A DNA stretch of 64,000 bases. Source: Mesorhizobium sp. B2-8-5. GTDB lineage: Bacteria > Pseudomonadota > Alphaproteobacteria > Rhizobiales > Rhizobiaceae. Below the pieces are notes generated by a model, which ran no database searches, was not told where the DNA came from, and was given only the letters and a program-made list of their open reading frames with translations. This document shows, piece after piece, positions 16,939-25,279 of the stretch (the stretch's first letter is position 1; the number at the start of each line of letters is the position of its first letter). Position numbers and translations under genes: made by a program. Location of the stretch: assembly GCF_006440675.2 (NCBI RefSeq), contig NZ_CP083951.1:1831501-1895500 (forward strand). The letters run 5' to 3'.

Positions 16939-17472
16939 ATGACTGGATCGACGACGGGGGGGACCCGCCTCTGGACCCCGGATGGTTTTCGCGAGGATGA
17001 GTGGACGCATGCCGAAAGCGCCGAGGCGCTGGCCGGCAATGGCCGCTTCATCCTGCCGCTGCAGGTCTTCCTGGGGCTGGACGAAGAGGTCCGCAAGTCG
17101 GCGCGCGAACGCCTTGGCGTGCTGCTGCAGCCTGGCGACGAGCTCGACAAGATAACCGGCCTGCTGGACCAGCTGTCGCTGGTGGCGCTCGCCTTCCCCG
17201 CCTTCAATGACGGCCGCTCCTTTTCCAAGGGCGAATTGCTGCGCGCCCGGCATGACTTCAAGGGCGCGGTGCGCGCCACTGGGCAAGTTCTGGTCGACCA
17301 GCTGCCGCATATGCTGCGGCTCGGCTTCGACGAGTTCGAGGTCTCCAATCCGGTGCTCTTGAAGCGCCTGGAGGAAGGCCGCACCGGTGGCCTGCCGGTC
17401 TATTACCAGCCGGCCGTGGAAGTGGAGCCCAAGGGTCCAAAATATTCGTGGCGGCGCAAGCGTCCCAGCTGA
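16939..17472 (+). CDS. DUF934 protein of the sulfite reduction operon
   Basis: A 177-residue protein of the DUF934 family, annotated in many genomes as an oxidoreductase probably involved in sulfite reduction. The family core is visible as LPLQVFLGLDE, LVALAFPAFNDGRSFSKGEL and LPHMLRLGFDEFEV. It is soluble, with no cysteine-based redox motif. It is a regular neighbour of cysH/cysI in alpha- and betaproteobacteria and is thought to work with sulfite reductase, although its activity is unproven. ATG at 16939 follows immediately after a TTG in frame. It is the last gene of the cys operon, separated from cysH by 167 bases containing a repeat. Confidence 0.88.
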   Translation: MTGSTTGGTRLWTPDGFREDEWTHAESAEALAGNGRFILPLQVFLGLDEEVRKSARERLGVLLQPGDELDKITGLLDQLSLVALAFPAFNDGRSFSKGELLRARHDFKGAVRATGQVLVDQLPHMLRLGFDEFEVSNPVLLKRLEEGRTGGLPVYYQPAVEVEPKGPKYSWRRKRPS

Positions 17473-17550
17473 CGCCGCGGCATCTTTGCAAGCCACGCCG
17501 GCGGGCATTCTCTCAGGTGAACGGACGGAAACATCCGCCGGCAGGAGAGG

Positions 17551-17988
17551 ATGCGCTACGACTATGTCATCGCCGGCGGCGGCTCCGCCGGCTCGACGCT
17601 TGCCGCCAGGTTTTCCGAAGACCCGTCGAAGACGGTCTGCCTGCTCGCCGCTCTTCTGCTCAAGGGCGTGCGGATGACGCGCGCCATATTGGAGGCGCCG
17701 GCGCTGGCAAAGTATCGCGCCAGGGAGATCTACAGCGCCGGCGCTTCAAGCGATGCTGAATTGATGGCGCATATCAGGGCGCGCGCCGACACGATCTACC
17801 ACCCCGCGGGCACCTGCAAGATGGCGTCGACGACATGGCCGTGGTCGACCCGCAGCCCAAGGTGCGCGGACCGGGGGTTGCGCGTGGTCGACGCCTCGGT
17901 GATGCCGACCCTGATCGGCGGCAACACCAATACGCCGACGATCATGATCGCCGAGAAGGCCGGGGACATGATCCGGGCGACCACCTGA
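17551..17988 (+). pseudogene. GMC oxidoreductase remnant (internal deletion plus frameshifts)
   Basis: The frame starts like a GMC-family FAD oxidoreductase (choline or alcohol dehydrogenase type) with YDYVIAGGGSAGSTLAARFS, the dinucleotide-binding motif, but after ~32 residues jumps to the C-terminal part of the family (ELMAHIRARADTIYHPAGTC, then LRVVDASVMPTLIGGNTN). About 350-400 family residues are missing. Near 17820 the frame is shifted: in another frame the expected DDMAVVDPQPKVRG is read, and a second shift near 17870 restores it. The typical length is 530-560 residues. The product would lack the substrate domain, so this is a decayed gene that could express a 145-residue peptide at most. 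Confidence 0.85.
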
Positions 17989-18137
17989 CGCTTGGTTTCT
18001 TGGTCGGACCAGCCTCTTCGATTTTCCCGGCATGGCGTCGTTCGTGTATGCCGGCCGGTGCAATCAAATCCATCTGGTCAGACCACTTGTGCGATTTTGA
18101 CTTCCCCTCCCGTTATCTTGCCCTTAGGATAGGGTCA

Positions 18138-18158
18138 TTATTTCGTGCCGCGAAATAA
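18138..18158. promoter_or_regulatory. palindromic operator candidate upstream of the DJ-1/PfpI gene
   Basis: TTATTTCG-TGCCG-CGAAATAA, perfect 8-bp arms with a 5-base spacer, 25 bases before the ATG at 18184 and just ahead of its ribosome binding site. The position suits a repressor site overlapping the transcription start; the binding protein is unknown. Confidence 0.4.
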
Positions 18159-18183
18159 ATAGCCAGCTAAGGGAGGAAACGGC

Positions 18184-18804
18184 ATGGCAGGCAAGAAGAT
18201 ATTGATGCTCGTTGGCGAGTTCAGCGAGGAGTACGAGATTTTCGTCTTCGAACAGGCCATGCACGCGGTCGGCCACACCGTCCATGTCGTGTGCCCGGAC
18301 AAGAAGGCCGGCGACGTGCTCAAGACCTCATTGCACGACTTCGAGGGCCACCAGACCTATACCGAAAAACTCGGCCACGACTACATCCTCAACAAGACCT
18401 TCGCCGAGGTGAACCCGGCCGACTACGACGCGGTCTACGCGGCGGGCGGGCGCGGGCCGGAATATATCCGCATCGACAAGCGCGTGCAGGCGCTTGTCAG
18501 GCATTTCCATGAGACCGGCAAGCCGATCTTCACCATCTGCCATGGCGCGCAGATCCTGATCGCGGTCGACGGCGTGGTGCGCGGCAAGGAAGTGGCGGCG
18601 CTGCATTATTGCGAGCCGGAAGTGACGCTTGCCGGCGGCATCTATATCGATGTCGCGCCGACCGGCGCGCATGTCGACGGCAATCTGGTCTCAGCCAAGG
18701 GCTGGCCGGGCCTTGCCGCCTTCATGCGGGAATGCCTGAAAGTGCTCGGCACCGAGATCCGCCATGGCGAAGCGCTGATGCGTGACGACCGGAAGGCGGC
18801 CTGA
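18184..18804 (+). CDS. DJ-1/PfpI family protein
   Basis: A 206-residue member of the DJ-1/ThiJ/PfpI superfamily. The nucleophile-elbow cysteine is in FTICHGAQI (about C119), followed by His. An early glutamate is in GEFSEEYEIFVFEQA and the AAGGRGPEYIRID loop is also present. Related enzymes act as glyoxalase III, protease-like or chaperone proteins and often protect from carbonyl or oxidative stress; the precise role is not predictable. The ATG at 18184 is preceded by GGGAGGAAACGGC. A palindrome immediately upstream (18138-18158) suggests dedicated regulation. It is a single-gene unit, with an opposed small gene after it. Confidence 0.88.
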   Translation: MAGKKILMLVGEFSEEYEIFVFEQAMHAVGHTVHVVCPDKKAGDVLKTSLHDFEGHQTYTEKLGHDYILNKTFAEVNPADYDAVYAAGGRGPEYIRIDKRVQALVRHFHETGKPIFTICHGAQILIAVDGVVRGKEVAALHYCEPEVTLAGGIYIDVAPTGAHVDGNLVSAKGWPGLAAFMRECLKVLGTEIRHGEALMRDDRKAA

Positions 18805-18825
18805 ATCGTCAGTCGCGGCGCGCGG

Positions 18826-19026
18826 CTACCGCCGCCGCCCGCCGCCTGCATTCTCAGCCTCTGCGCCGCTGAGGCGGTCAAGCAGGTCGCTCAGTTGCCG
18901 GGGCACTTCCTTTTCCAGGCGAAATGCGGGCAAGGTGCGCAGAAAGCGCTTGGTCGCTTCGCTGCCCGCCTGCCGCCTGATATCGTTGGCCAATTCGGCG
19001 CGCCTGTTGCCTTTGTTGCCGTTCAT
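18826..19026 (-). CDS. small basic hypothetical protein (66 aa)
   Basis: A 66-residue charged protein on the minus strand, ATG at 19026. It has an Arg/Lys-rich N-terminus (NGNKGNRRAELANDIRRQ), then ATKRFLRTLPAFRLEKEVPR and QLSDLLDRLSGAEAENAG, predicted as two helices. The C-terminal VP..LSDLLDRL..AE pattern faintly recalls NepR anti-sigma factors, but the context (no PhyR or EcfG nearby) does not support it. No signal peptide or membrane segment. The frame is open further upstream, but that part overlaps the grpE promoter region. Function unknown. Confidence 0.5.
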   Translation of the reverse strand: MNGNKGNRRAELANDIRRQAGSEATKRFLRTLPAFRLEKEVPRQLSDLLDRLSGAEAENAGGGRRR

Positions 19027-19174
19027 AGCCCCAAAATCCTGTGTTGGCTTCGAAACTCCTCCAGCCCGCTTATGGTTCCCGCAACGGCATTTGAGGGCAA
19101 GCAAAGCCGCGTGGTACGGTAAAATTTGAATTAATTTGGAATGGCAGCCCGACATCGGACGCCAGCGCTTACCC

Positions 19175-19203
19175 CTTGATTTTTCGCTTCCAAACCTCGA
19201 TAT
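19175..19203 (+). promoter_or_regulatory. sigma-32 (RpoH)-type promoter of grpE
   Basis: CTTGAT at 19175-19180 and CGATAT at 19198-19203 with exactly 17 bases between them, against the RpoH pattern CTTGAA-N17-CCATAT. It lies about 40 bases before the grpE ATG, consistent with heat-shock control. Confidence 0.5.
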
Positions 19204-19243
19204 CGGGCGCAAATCCAGACCAATCCGAATGACGGGAAACGCG

Positions 19244-19876
19244 ATGAGCGACCAGGCAAAAGACGAACGCACGCCCGAAGACATGGAAGCCACCCAGGCT
19301 TCCGGCGAGCGTGCGGAAGGTGGCGTCGACGGCGACTACGAAGCGCTTGTGCGGCTGCTGAAGGAAAACGAGGAACTGAAGGACCGCGCGCTGCGCACGG
19401 CGGCCGAAATGGAGAATTTGCGGCGGCGCACCGCGCGCGACGTGCAGGACGCCCGCGCCTACGCCGTCGCCAATTTCGCGCGCGACATGCTGTCGGTGTC
19501 CGACAATCTGCGCCGCGCGCTGGATGCGATCCCAGCCGAGGCGAAGGCTGGCGGCGACGCCGGTTTCAAGGCGCTGATCGAGGGCGTCGACCTCACTGAG
19601 CGCGCCATGCTTTCGGCGCTGGAACGCCATGGCGTGAAGAAACTCGCGCCCGAAGGCGAGAAGTTCGATCCGAACTTCCACCAGGCGATATTCGAGGTGC
19701 CCAATCCGGAGGTTCCGGCCGGTACCGTCGTCCAGGTGGTGCAGCCGGGCTATTCGATCGGCGAGCGCGTGCTGCGGCCGGCGATGGTCGGTGTCGCGAA
19801 GGGCGGCCCGAAGACGGCCGCCGAGGCCAAGGTCGAGCCGGGTCCGGTGAACGAGCAGGCCGAGAAGGACGCTTGA
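19244..19876 (+). CDS. grpE: GrpE, nucleotide exchange factor of DnaK
   Basis: A 210-residue cochaperone that releases ADP from DnaK in the protein-refolding cycle. A long helical coiled-coil part (about 28-100; [38 protein letters not shown]) leads to the beta-domain with [16 protein letters not shown] and [19 protein letters not shown], the GrpE signature. ATG at 19244 ([12 protein letters not shown]) is chosen; more upstream codons in frame have no homology and overlap the putative promoter. The repressor gene hrcA, often adjacent to grpE in alphaproteobacteria, is not next to it here, so a sigma-32 promoter is likely the main control. Confidence 0.95.
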   Translation: MSDQAKDERTPEDMEATQASGERAEGGVDGDYEALVRLLKENEELKDRALRTAAEMENLRRRTARDVQDARAYAVANFARDMLSVSDNLRRALDAIPAEAKAGGDAGFKALIEGVDLTERAMLSALERHGVKKLAPEGEKFDPNFHQAIFEVPNPEVPAGTVVQVVQPGYSIGERVLRPAMVGVAKGGPKTAAEAKVEPGPVNEQAEKDA

Positions 19877-19877
19877 T

Positions 19878-19973
19878 AGTGAGTAGCGAATAGGGAGTAG
19901 TGAGCAGGGGCTGATATTTATCCGCGGCTTCGTGCTATTTCGCTACTCACTATTCGCTACTCACTACTCGCTC
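19878..19973. repeat. low-complexity inverted repeat between grpE and the TRIC gene
   Basis: AGTGAGTAGCGAATAGG with AGTAGTGAG on the left is mirrored by CTACTCACTATTCGCTACTCACTACTC on the right, separated by about 35 unrelated bases. The transcript could fold into a long hairpin beginning just after the grpE stop codon. Built of the same GTAGTGAG units as the repeat at 20611-20757. Confidence 0.7.
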
Positions 19974-19977
19974 AGCC

Positions 19978-20610
19978 ATGAACCCCATCGCGTTGCTCGA
20001 CTATGCCGGCGTCGCCGTCTTCGCGGCGACGGGCGCGCTTGCCGCGTCGCGCAAAGAGCTCGACATCATCGGCTTCCTGTTCCTGGCCAGCGTCACCGGC
20101 ATCGGCGGCGGGACGCTGCGCGACGTCATCCTCAACCTGCCGGTGTTCTGGGTCGCCAACAGCGGCTATGTGCTGATCTGCGCCGTGGTCGCGGTGCTGG
20201 TCTTCTTCAGCGCCCACCGGTTCGAATCCCGCTACAAATTGCTGCTGTGGCTCGATGCCATCGGACTTGCCGCTTTTTCGGTGATGGGCGCGGCCAAGGG
20301 GCTGGCGATCACCGGCTCGCCCGTCGTGTCGGTCATCACCGGCGTCTTGACGGCGACCTTCGGCGGCATTTTGCGCGACCTGCTAGCCGGCGAGCCCTCG
20401 GTTCTGCTCAGGCCCGAGATCTATGTCACGGCCGCCCTTGCCGGCGCCACAATCTTCACACTTGGCGATCTTGCCGGCCTGCCTGCGCTGGTGTCCAGCC
20501 TGCTCGGCTTCGCGGGCGCATTCGCGGTGCGCGGCGGAGCGCTTAAATTCGGCTGGTCGTTTCCGGCCTATAAGAGCCGGCCGGGGCGAAGGCCGGAGGA
20601 TATTCCCTGA
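19978..20610 (+). CDS. TRIC-family cation channel protein (UPF0126/YadS-like)
   Basis: A 210-residue inner-membrane protein with seven hydrophobic segments in two repeated halves, each with a Gly-rich kink: GFLFLASVTGIGGGTLRDVI and VVSVITGVLTATFGGILRDL. This double GIGGG..RD / FGGILRD layout defines the bacterial TRIC-type channel family (YadS, YicG). These are K+-permeable homotrimers in structural studies; physiological role in bacteria is unclear. The ATG at 19978 lies directly after the right arm of a low-complexity inverted repeat, and a second such repeat follows the stop, leaving little room for a separate promoter. It may depend on read-through from grpE. Confidence 0.88.
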   Translation: MNPIALLDYAGVAVFAATGALAASRKELDIIGFLFLASVTGIGGGTLRDVILNLPVFWVANSGYVLICAVVAVLVFFSAHRFESRYKLLLWLDAIGLAAFSVMGAAKGLAITGSPVVSVITGVLTATFGGILRDLLAGEPSVLLRPEIYVTAALAGATIFTLGDLAGLPALVSSLLGFAGAFAVRGGALKFGWSFPAYKSRPGRRPEDIP

Positions 20611-20757
20611 GGGAGTAGGGGTTAGTGAGTAGGGGTTAGTGAGTAGTCAGTAGTCAGTAGTCAGTAGTCAGTAGTCAGTAGTGACAAAGCTCGAGCGATG
20701 GTGTCCACCACTACTCACTACTCACTACTCACTACTCACTACTCACTACTCACTGGA
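20611..20757. repeat. tandem GTAGTCA/GTGAGTA array forming a long inverted repeat
   Basis: The left half repeats GTTAGTGAGTAGGG and then GTAGTCA several times (20620-20680). The right half repeats ACTCACT in the opposite sense (20711-20755), with a short unique centre (CTCGAGCGATGGTGTCC). It fills the whole gap between the TRIC gene and the convergent olsB gene and probably acts as a two-way 3'-end hairpin. The copy number of the 7-base units suggests slippage-prone DNA. Confidence 0.75.
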
Positions 20758-20758
20758 A

Positions 20759-21646
20759 TCACGCCGCGAAACGCTGCCCTTCGCCGCCATAGTAGTTGAC
20801 GTAGCGGGCGCCGATCTCCTTGACCGGCATGACGACGAAGACGTCGACGGTCGAGAATTCGTGGTCGATGACGCAGCCGTCGCCGATGCGGGCGCCGACG
20901 CGCAGATAGCCCTTGACCAGCGGCGGCATGGCGGCGATCGCCGCCTTGGTGTTCACCGCCTCGATCGGCATCAGGTCCATGGAGCAGTAGCGTCCCGGAA
21001 CCGCGCGGACATCCCACGCGGAATCGGTGCGGCAATGATGGGCGAGATAGGTCAGCGCCTCGGCATGCGCCGCCGGCACGATGCCATGGAAGGAGGCGCA
21101 GCCCGTCATCACGCCGATGCCGTAATGGTTGATATAGGCCCAGATGCCTTGCCAGAGCGCCTCGATGGTGCGCTTTGAGCGGTATTCCGGCAGAACGCAG
21201 GAACGGCCGAGCTCGAGGAAGCGCTGGCCGGGATGCCGCGCGATCAGCTTGGTGAGCTCAAATTCGCCTTCGGAATAGAAGCCGCCGGCGGCCGTGGCGA
21301 TCTCCTGCCGCAGCAAGCGGTAGGTGCCGACGATGCGGCGATGCTCAGGACCGGGAAGGGAGGTATCGGACACAAGAAGGTGATCGCAGAGCGGGTCGAA
21401 CCGGTCGGCGTCGCGCCGGTCCTGCGCCTGGAACAGGTCCTTCCTCGCGCCAAGCTCGTCGTAGAATACCCGGTAGCGCACTTCCTGGGCGGCGGCGATC
21501 TCGGCCTCGTTGCGGGCGAGCCGCACTTCGAGATTGCCGATGCGGCCCAGCGGAGCGCCGCTTGCGACGGCGTCGGCGGTACGGGCGGCGAGCAGGGCGC
21601 CGCCGGCATTCGGCCGAGTGTCACATTCAGGCACGACTGTATGCAC
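20759..21646 (-). CDS. olsB: ornithine-acyl[acyl carrier protein] N-acyltransferase
   Basis: A 295-residue GNAT-fold enzyme that attaches 3-hydroxy-fatty acid from ACP to ornithine, the first step of ornithine-lipid synthesis in the membrane. Similarity to rhizobial OlsB is clear in length (296 aa in Sinorhizobium), in EVRYRVFYDELGA, and in ELTKLIARHPGQRFLELGRS and SCVLPEYRSKRTIEALWQGI. The start is GTG at 21646 with AAGGAGAATCACTC upstream. The second gene, olsA, is not adjacent. A three-unit Pho box about 52 bases upstream indicates PhoB activation under phosphate starvation, when ornithine lipids replace phospholipids. Confidence 0.92.
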   Translation of the reverse strand: MHTVVPECDTRPNAGGALLAARTADAVASGAPLGRIGNLEVRLARNEAEIAAAQEVRYRVFYDELGARKDLFQAQDRRDADRFDPLCDHLLVSDTSLPGPEHRRIVGTYRLLRQEIATAAGGFYSEGEFELTKLIARHPGQRFLELGRSCVLPEYRSKRTIEALWQGIWAYINHYGIGVMTGCASFHGIVPAAHAEALTYLAHHCRTDSAWDVRAVPGRYCSMDLMPIEAVNTKAAIAAMPPLVKGYLRVGARIGDGCVIDHEFSTVDVFVVMPVKEIGARYVNYYGGEGQRFAA

Positions 21647-21697
21647 GAGTGATTCTCCTTCGAGCCATCCCTCTTGGCACGGGGATACGGTGTAGGT

Positions 21698-21726
21698 GCA
21701 ACAGGATTGTGACAGTACCGTGATAC
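21698..21726 (-). promoter_or_regulatory. Pho box (PhoB site) of olsB, three half-sites
   Basis: On the minus strand GTATCAC-GGTA-CTGTCAC-AATC-CTGTTGC: three 7-base units at exact 11-base spacing, the layout of PhoB binding sites (CTGTCAT-N4-CTGTCAC). The middle unit matches best; the outer two match 5 of 7. It lies 52-80 bases before the olsB start. Confidence 0.65.
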
Positions 21727-21829
21727 GACGTGGCGGGCAATACTTTGTCGGCTGGGCAATACACTCAACCGGCTATCTTGTGATCGCGAAAGCCAAGCAA
21801 GCCAAGGTGTTCAACGGTTAGAAATTTCC

Positions 21830-24112
21830 TCAGGCGGCAACCTGGCCCTCGACCGCCTGGACGAGCGCGTCCGGGTCGAGCGGCTTGGTCACGAAACCGC
21901 TGGCGCCATGGGCGAGCACGGCATGCCGGGTCTTTTCCTGGCTGTCGGCCGAAAGCACCATGATCGGAATCGGGGGCATGGCCAGGGACTCTTCATGGCG
22001 ACGGATGGCGGCGATCGCGTCCAGCCCATCCATGACAGGCATATGCAGGTCCATCAGCACCACGTCGAAGCGGAACTTGAGGCCGGCATCGGTAACGGCA
22101 TCGACCGCGGCCTTGCCGTTGCCGACGATCTTGACGCGGTGTCCGGCCTTGAGCAGCGTGGCGCGGGCGAGCATGGCGTTGATGTCATTGTCTTCCGCGA
22201 TCAGCACCGACAGGCCCTGGTCGCGCTTGCGCACCGAGGGGGCACCGCGCGGCTTCGGCAGCGGCTTGGCTAGCGCCGAGCCATGGCTGGTCAACAGCAC
22301 ACGCAGCAGGGTCTCGCCCCGCACCGGCCGGGCCAGGAAGGTGGCATAGCCGCTGGCCCGGAATTCGCCGAGCATGCCGCGATCCGTCGGCGCAATCAGG
22401 GTGATGGCCTCGCAGTCGGCAAAGCCAGAATCGCGCAGCCGCTTGAGCAGCCTCCCGTCGCTGTTTTCGAGCGCGGCATCGATCAGAAGGACGTTGCAGC
22501 CTGCAGCGAAGGTGGCGGCCTGGCCCGGTGTCGCGGCAACCTCGACGATGCCGCCATGGGCCTTGATCGCGCGGGCGATGGCATCGGCCTCGATGGCGTT
22601 TTTCGACACGATTACGGCCCGCCGGTCGGCAAGGATGTTGTGGCGATGCGGCGGCGGCTCGGTCGCGGCGACCGCCGGAAGCTCCAGGACGAATTCGGAT
22701 CCTTCGCCGAGCCGGCTCGAGACCGAGATCGAGCCGCCCATCGCCGTCGCCAGCCGCTTCGAGATGGCAAGCCCGAGGCCGGCGCCGCCATGCACCCTGG
22801 TCGAGGTGCCGTCGGACTGCTCGAATTCCTCGAAAATGCGCTCCATGTCCTCTTCGCGCAGGCCCGGGCCGGTGTCGGCGATGGTGAAGCAGATACGGTC
22901 GGTGGTTTCGCTGCGGGCGCGCGCCACGGTCAGCAGCACCCCGCCCGTGTCGGTGAACTTCACCGCATTGCCGATGAGGTTGAGCAGCACCTGGCGCACG
23001 CGGCCGGGATCGGCGGTGATCATCTGCGGCACATCGGGCTCGACATGGCAGCCGAGGCCGATGTTCTTGGCGAAGGCCTTTGCGGCCAGAAGCTCGATGA
23101 TGTTGTCGGCGATCTCACGCAGTGAGGTCGGCTGGGGCTCGGGTTCGAAGCGGCCGGCCTCGATCTTGGAATAGTCGAGCAGGTCCTCGATGAGCGCGAG
23201 CAGCGCGCTGGCCGAGGTGGAAATGGCGCCGACATAGGTGCGCTGTTCGGGCGAGAGGTCGGTATCGGCAAGCAGCTTCGCCATGCCCATGATGCCGTTC
23301 ATCGGCGTGCGGATCTCATGGCTGACGGTGGCGAGGAAGCGTGACTTGGCCTGGCTGGCATATTCGGCCCGTTCGCGCGCGGTGATCAGCGAGGATTCGG
23401 CGCGCTTGCGGGCGGTGATGTCGCGGGCGATCGCCCGGTGCGAGACCGCGCCCGTGTCCTTGTCGCGCACCGACAATTCGATCCAGGAGAACCAGCGTGG
23501 TCCGTTCGGGGTGCGGATCGCGACATCCGTCGAGCTCAGGCATTCATGATCGGAGAAGGCGGCGTCGGGAACGATGCCGACATCGATGCCAAGCTCAGAC
23601 AAGGTCTTGCCGGCAAGATCGCGCGCATCGAGCTCGACAAGCGAGGCAAAGACGCTGTTGGCATAAACGATGTGGCCGTCGCGATCGCGATGGACGACGA
23701 GGTCGCCCAGCGCGTCGATCAGGCCGCGGAAGCGCTCCTCGCTCTCCTGCATCTCCCACATGCGGTCGGCGAGGGTTTCGATCTCGGCGCGGCTGCGCGC
23801 GGCGGTCTCGTCGAGAAGCGCTGCGGTGCGGCGCTCATCGCGACGGCTGCGCAGATGCATGGCCAAGCCCGCAAAGGCTATGGCGGCGAGGCCGGCGGTG
23901 ATGATGAGCGGCGCTCCGGTGAGATGCGCGAGCCCCGCCATGATGGCGATGGCGGCAACGATCGTCAGGAAGGGCAGGCCGTCGTGGCTGGCCCCCGGCA
24001 GGTCGGGAGCCAGCGGCGGCGCGACGAGCACCTGCCGCTTCGGCGCATCGGGGATGAGCCTGTGAGCGCCAGCGGCTTTGCTGTCCTGTCTGATGTCGGA
24101 GTCCGCGACCAT
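21830..24112 (-). CDS. hybrid sensor histidine kinase with PAS and receiver domains
   Basis: A 760-residue membrane sensor. Two hydrophobic helices (about 46-64 and 68-87) anchor it with almost no periplasmic loop. They are followed by a PAS domain (125-235; [20 protein letters not shown]), a HisKA domain with [13 protein letters not shown] (His near 262), an ATPase domain with [31 protein letters not shown] and [13 protein letters not shown], a middle receiver-like domain without a clear phospho-Asp block, and a C-terminal receiver with [13 protein letters not shown] (Asp near 684) and LSADSQEK. It should autophosphorylate and relay to its own receiver; a separate Hpt protein or regulator is not adjacent. 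The neighbour of olsB in other rhizobia is a similar kinase. Confidence 0.9.
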   Translation of the reverse strand: MVADSDIRQDSKAAGAHRLIPDAPKRQVLVAPPLAPDLPGASHDGLPFLTIVAAIAIMAGLAHLTGAPLIITAGLAAIAFAGLAMHLRSRRDERRTAALLDETAARSRAEIETLADRMWEMQESEERFRGLIDALGDLVVHRDRDGHIVYANSVFASLVELDARDLAGKTLSELGIDVGIVPDAAFSDHECLSSTDVAIRTPNGPRWFSWIELSVRDKDTGAVSHRAIARDITARKRAESSLITARERAEYASQAKSRFLATVSHEIRTPMNGIMGMAKLLADTDLSPEQRTYVGAISTSASALLALIEDLLDYSKIEAGRFEPEPQPTSLREIADNIIELLAAKAFAKNIGLGCHVEPDVPQMITADPGRVRQVLLNLIGNAVKFTDTGGVLLTVARARSETTDRICFTIADTGPGLREEDMERIFEEFEQSDGTSTRVHGGAGLGLAISKRLATAMGGSISVSSRLGEGSEFVLELPAVAATEPPPHRHNILADRRAVIVSKNAIEADAIARAIKAHGGIVEVAATPGQAATFAAGCNVLLIDAALENSDGRLLKRLRDSGFADCEAITLIAPTDRGMLGEFRASGYATFLARPVRGETLLRVLLTSHGSALAKPLPKPRGAPSVRKRDQGLSVLIAEDNDINAMLARATLLKAGHRVKIVGNGKAAVDAVTDAGLKFRFDVVLMDLHMPVMDGLDAIAAIRRHEESLAMPPIPIMVLSADSQEKTRHAVLAHGASGFVTKPLDPDALVQAVEGQVAA

Positions 24113-24235
24113 GCGCAGATCATGCCAGACAGAAATTATGGAAGGCTGGGAGGGATCGTTCGAATTTTAGCTATTTGAGCGGATCCGGCTGTCCGCATGC
24201 GCGGGCGAAACCGAGCTTCGCGAGGTCGTTGCGAG

Positions 24236-25225
24236 CTACATATCGACAACGACGCGCCCCCTGACCTTGCCTTCGACGATATCGCGCGCGGCGGCGACAA
24301 TGCCGTCGAAACCAATCGTGCGGGACAACGTCGACAGCTTCTTGGAGTCGAGGTCGGTGCCGATGCGGCGCCATGCTTCCAGGCGTACCGGCTTCGGCGC
24401 CATCACCGAATCGATGCCGAGCAGCGAGACGCCGCGCAGGATGAAGGGCGCGACGCTTCCCGGCAGATCCATGCCGCCGGCCAGGCCGCAGGCGGCGATC
24501 GCGCCGCCATAGGAGGTCATCGACAGCACATTGGCCAAGGTATGGCTGCCGACCGAGTCGACGCCGCCTGCCCAGCGCTCCTTGGCGAGCGGTTTCGCGG
24601 GCTGGCTGAGCTCTTCGCGCGAGATCACCTCGGCCGCGCCCAGGTCGATCAGATAGGGGCTCTCGGCGTTGCGGCCGGTCGAGGCGATGACATGGTAGCC
24701 GAGGCTCGACAGGATCGAGATGGCGACCGAGCCGACGCCGCCGGCAGCGCCCGTCACCACCACGGGACCGCGGTCCGGCACGATGCCGTGCCGCTCCAGC
24801 GCCATGACCGAGAGCATTGCCGTGTAGCCCGCCGTGCCGACAGCCATCGCATCATGCGCGCTCATGCCCTCGGGCAGCGGCACCAGCCAGTCGCCCTTGA
24901 CGCGGGCGCGGCCGGCATAGGCGCCGTAATGCGTCTCGCCGACGCCCCAGCCGTTGAGGATTACCTTGTCTCCCTTGCGCCAGTCGGCATGCGAGGAGGA
25001 GATCACGGTGCCGGCGAAATCGATGCCTGGAACCAGCGGCCAGCGGCGCACGACCGGGGCCTTGCCGGTGATGGCGAGCCCGTCCTTGTAGTTCACCGTC
25101 GTCGCCTCGACGGCGACAGTGACATCGCCTTCCATCAGGTCGGCCTCGGCGAGGTCGACGACATCGACGGACTGCTTCTTGTCCGCATCGCGCGAAACGA
25201 GGATGGCTTTGAAGGTATCCGACAT
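24236..25225 (-). CDS. acuI: acrylyl-CoA reductase/quinone reductase-like oxidoreductase (AcuI/YhdH family)
   Basis: A 329-residue MDR enzyme of the YhdH/AcuI subfamily, which reduces acryloyl-CoA to propionyl-CoA with NADPH and so removes a toxic electrophile. The family fingerprint is clear: VNYKDGLAITGK, PLVPGIDFAGTV, VILNGWGVGETHYGAYA, VVVTGAAGGVGSVAISIL (nucleotide site), and ITLD-type C-terminal GRVVVDM. ATG at 25225 has GAGGAGAAAAAA upstream. It is probably transcribed as a single unit or at the end of the lspA-methyltransferase group; no DMSP genes are adjacent, so the physiological substrate could differ. Confidence 0.88.
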   Translation of the reverse strand: MSDTFKAILVSRDADKKQSVDVVDLAEADLMEGDVTVAVEATTVNYKDGLAITGKAPVVRRWPLVPGIDFAGTVISSSHADWRKGDKVILNGWGVGETHYGAYAGRARVKGDWLVPLPEGMSAHDAMAVGTAGYTAMLSVMALERHGIVPDRGPVVVTGAAGGVGSVAISILSSLGYHVIASTGRNAESPYLIDLGAAEVISREELSQPAKPLAKERWAGGVDSVGSHTLANVLSMTSYGGAIAACGLAGGMDLPGSVAPFILRGVSLLGIDSVMAPKPVRLEAWRRIGTDLDSKKLSTLSRTIGFDGIVAAARDIVEGKVRGRVVVDM

Positions 25226-25279
25226 TTTTTTCTCCTCGGTTCTGGCTGTTGAGAAGTCTGCGGTTTCAACCGCGTGAGG

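Noticed and set aside
18826..19026. NepR-type anti-sigma factor
   Set aside because: Only a weak C-terminal resemblance and no PhyR, EcfG or sensor kinase nearby; kept as hypothetical.
20611..20757. CRISPR-like array of short repeats
   Set aside because: Units of 7-14 bases directly abutting, no spacers, no cas genes.
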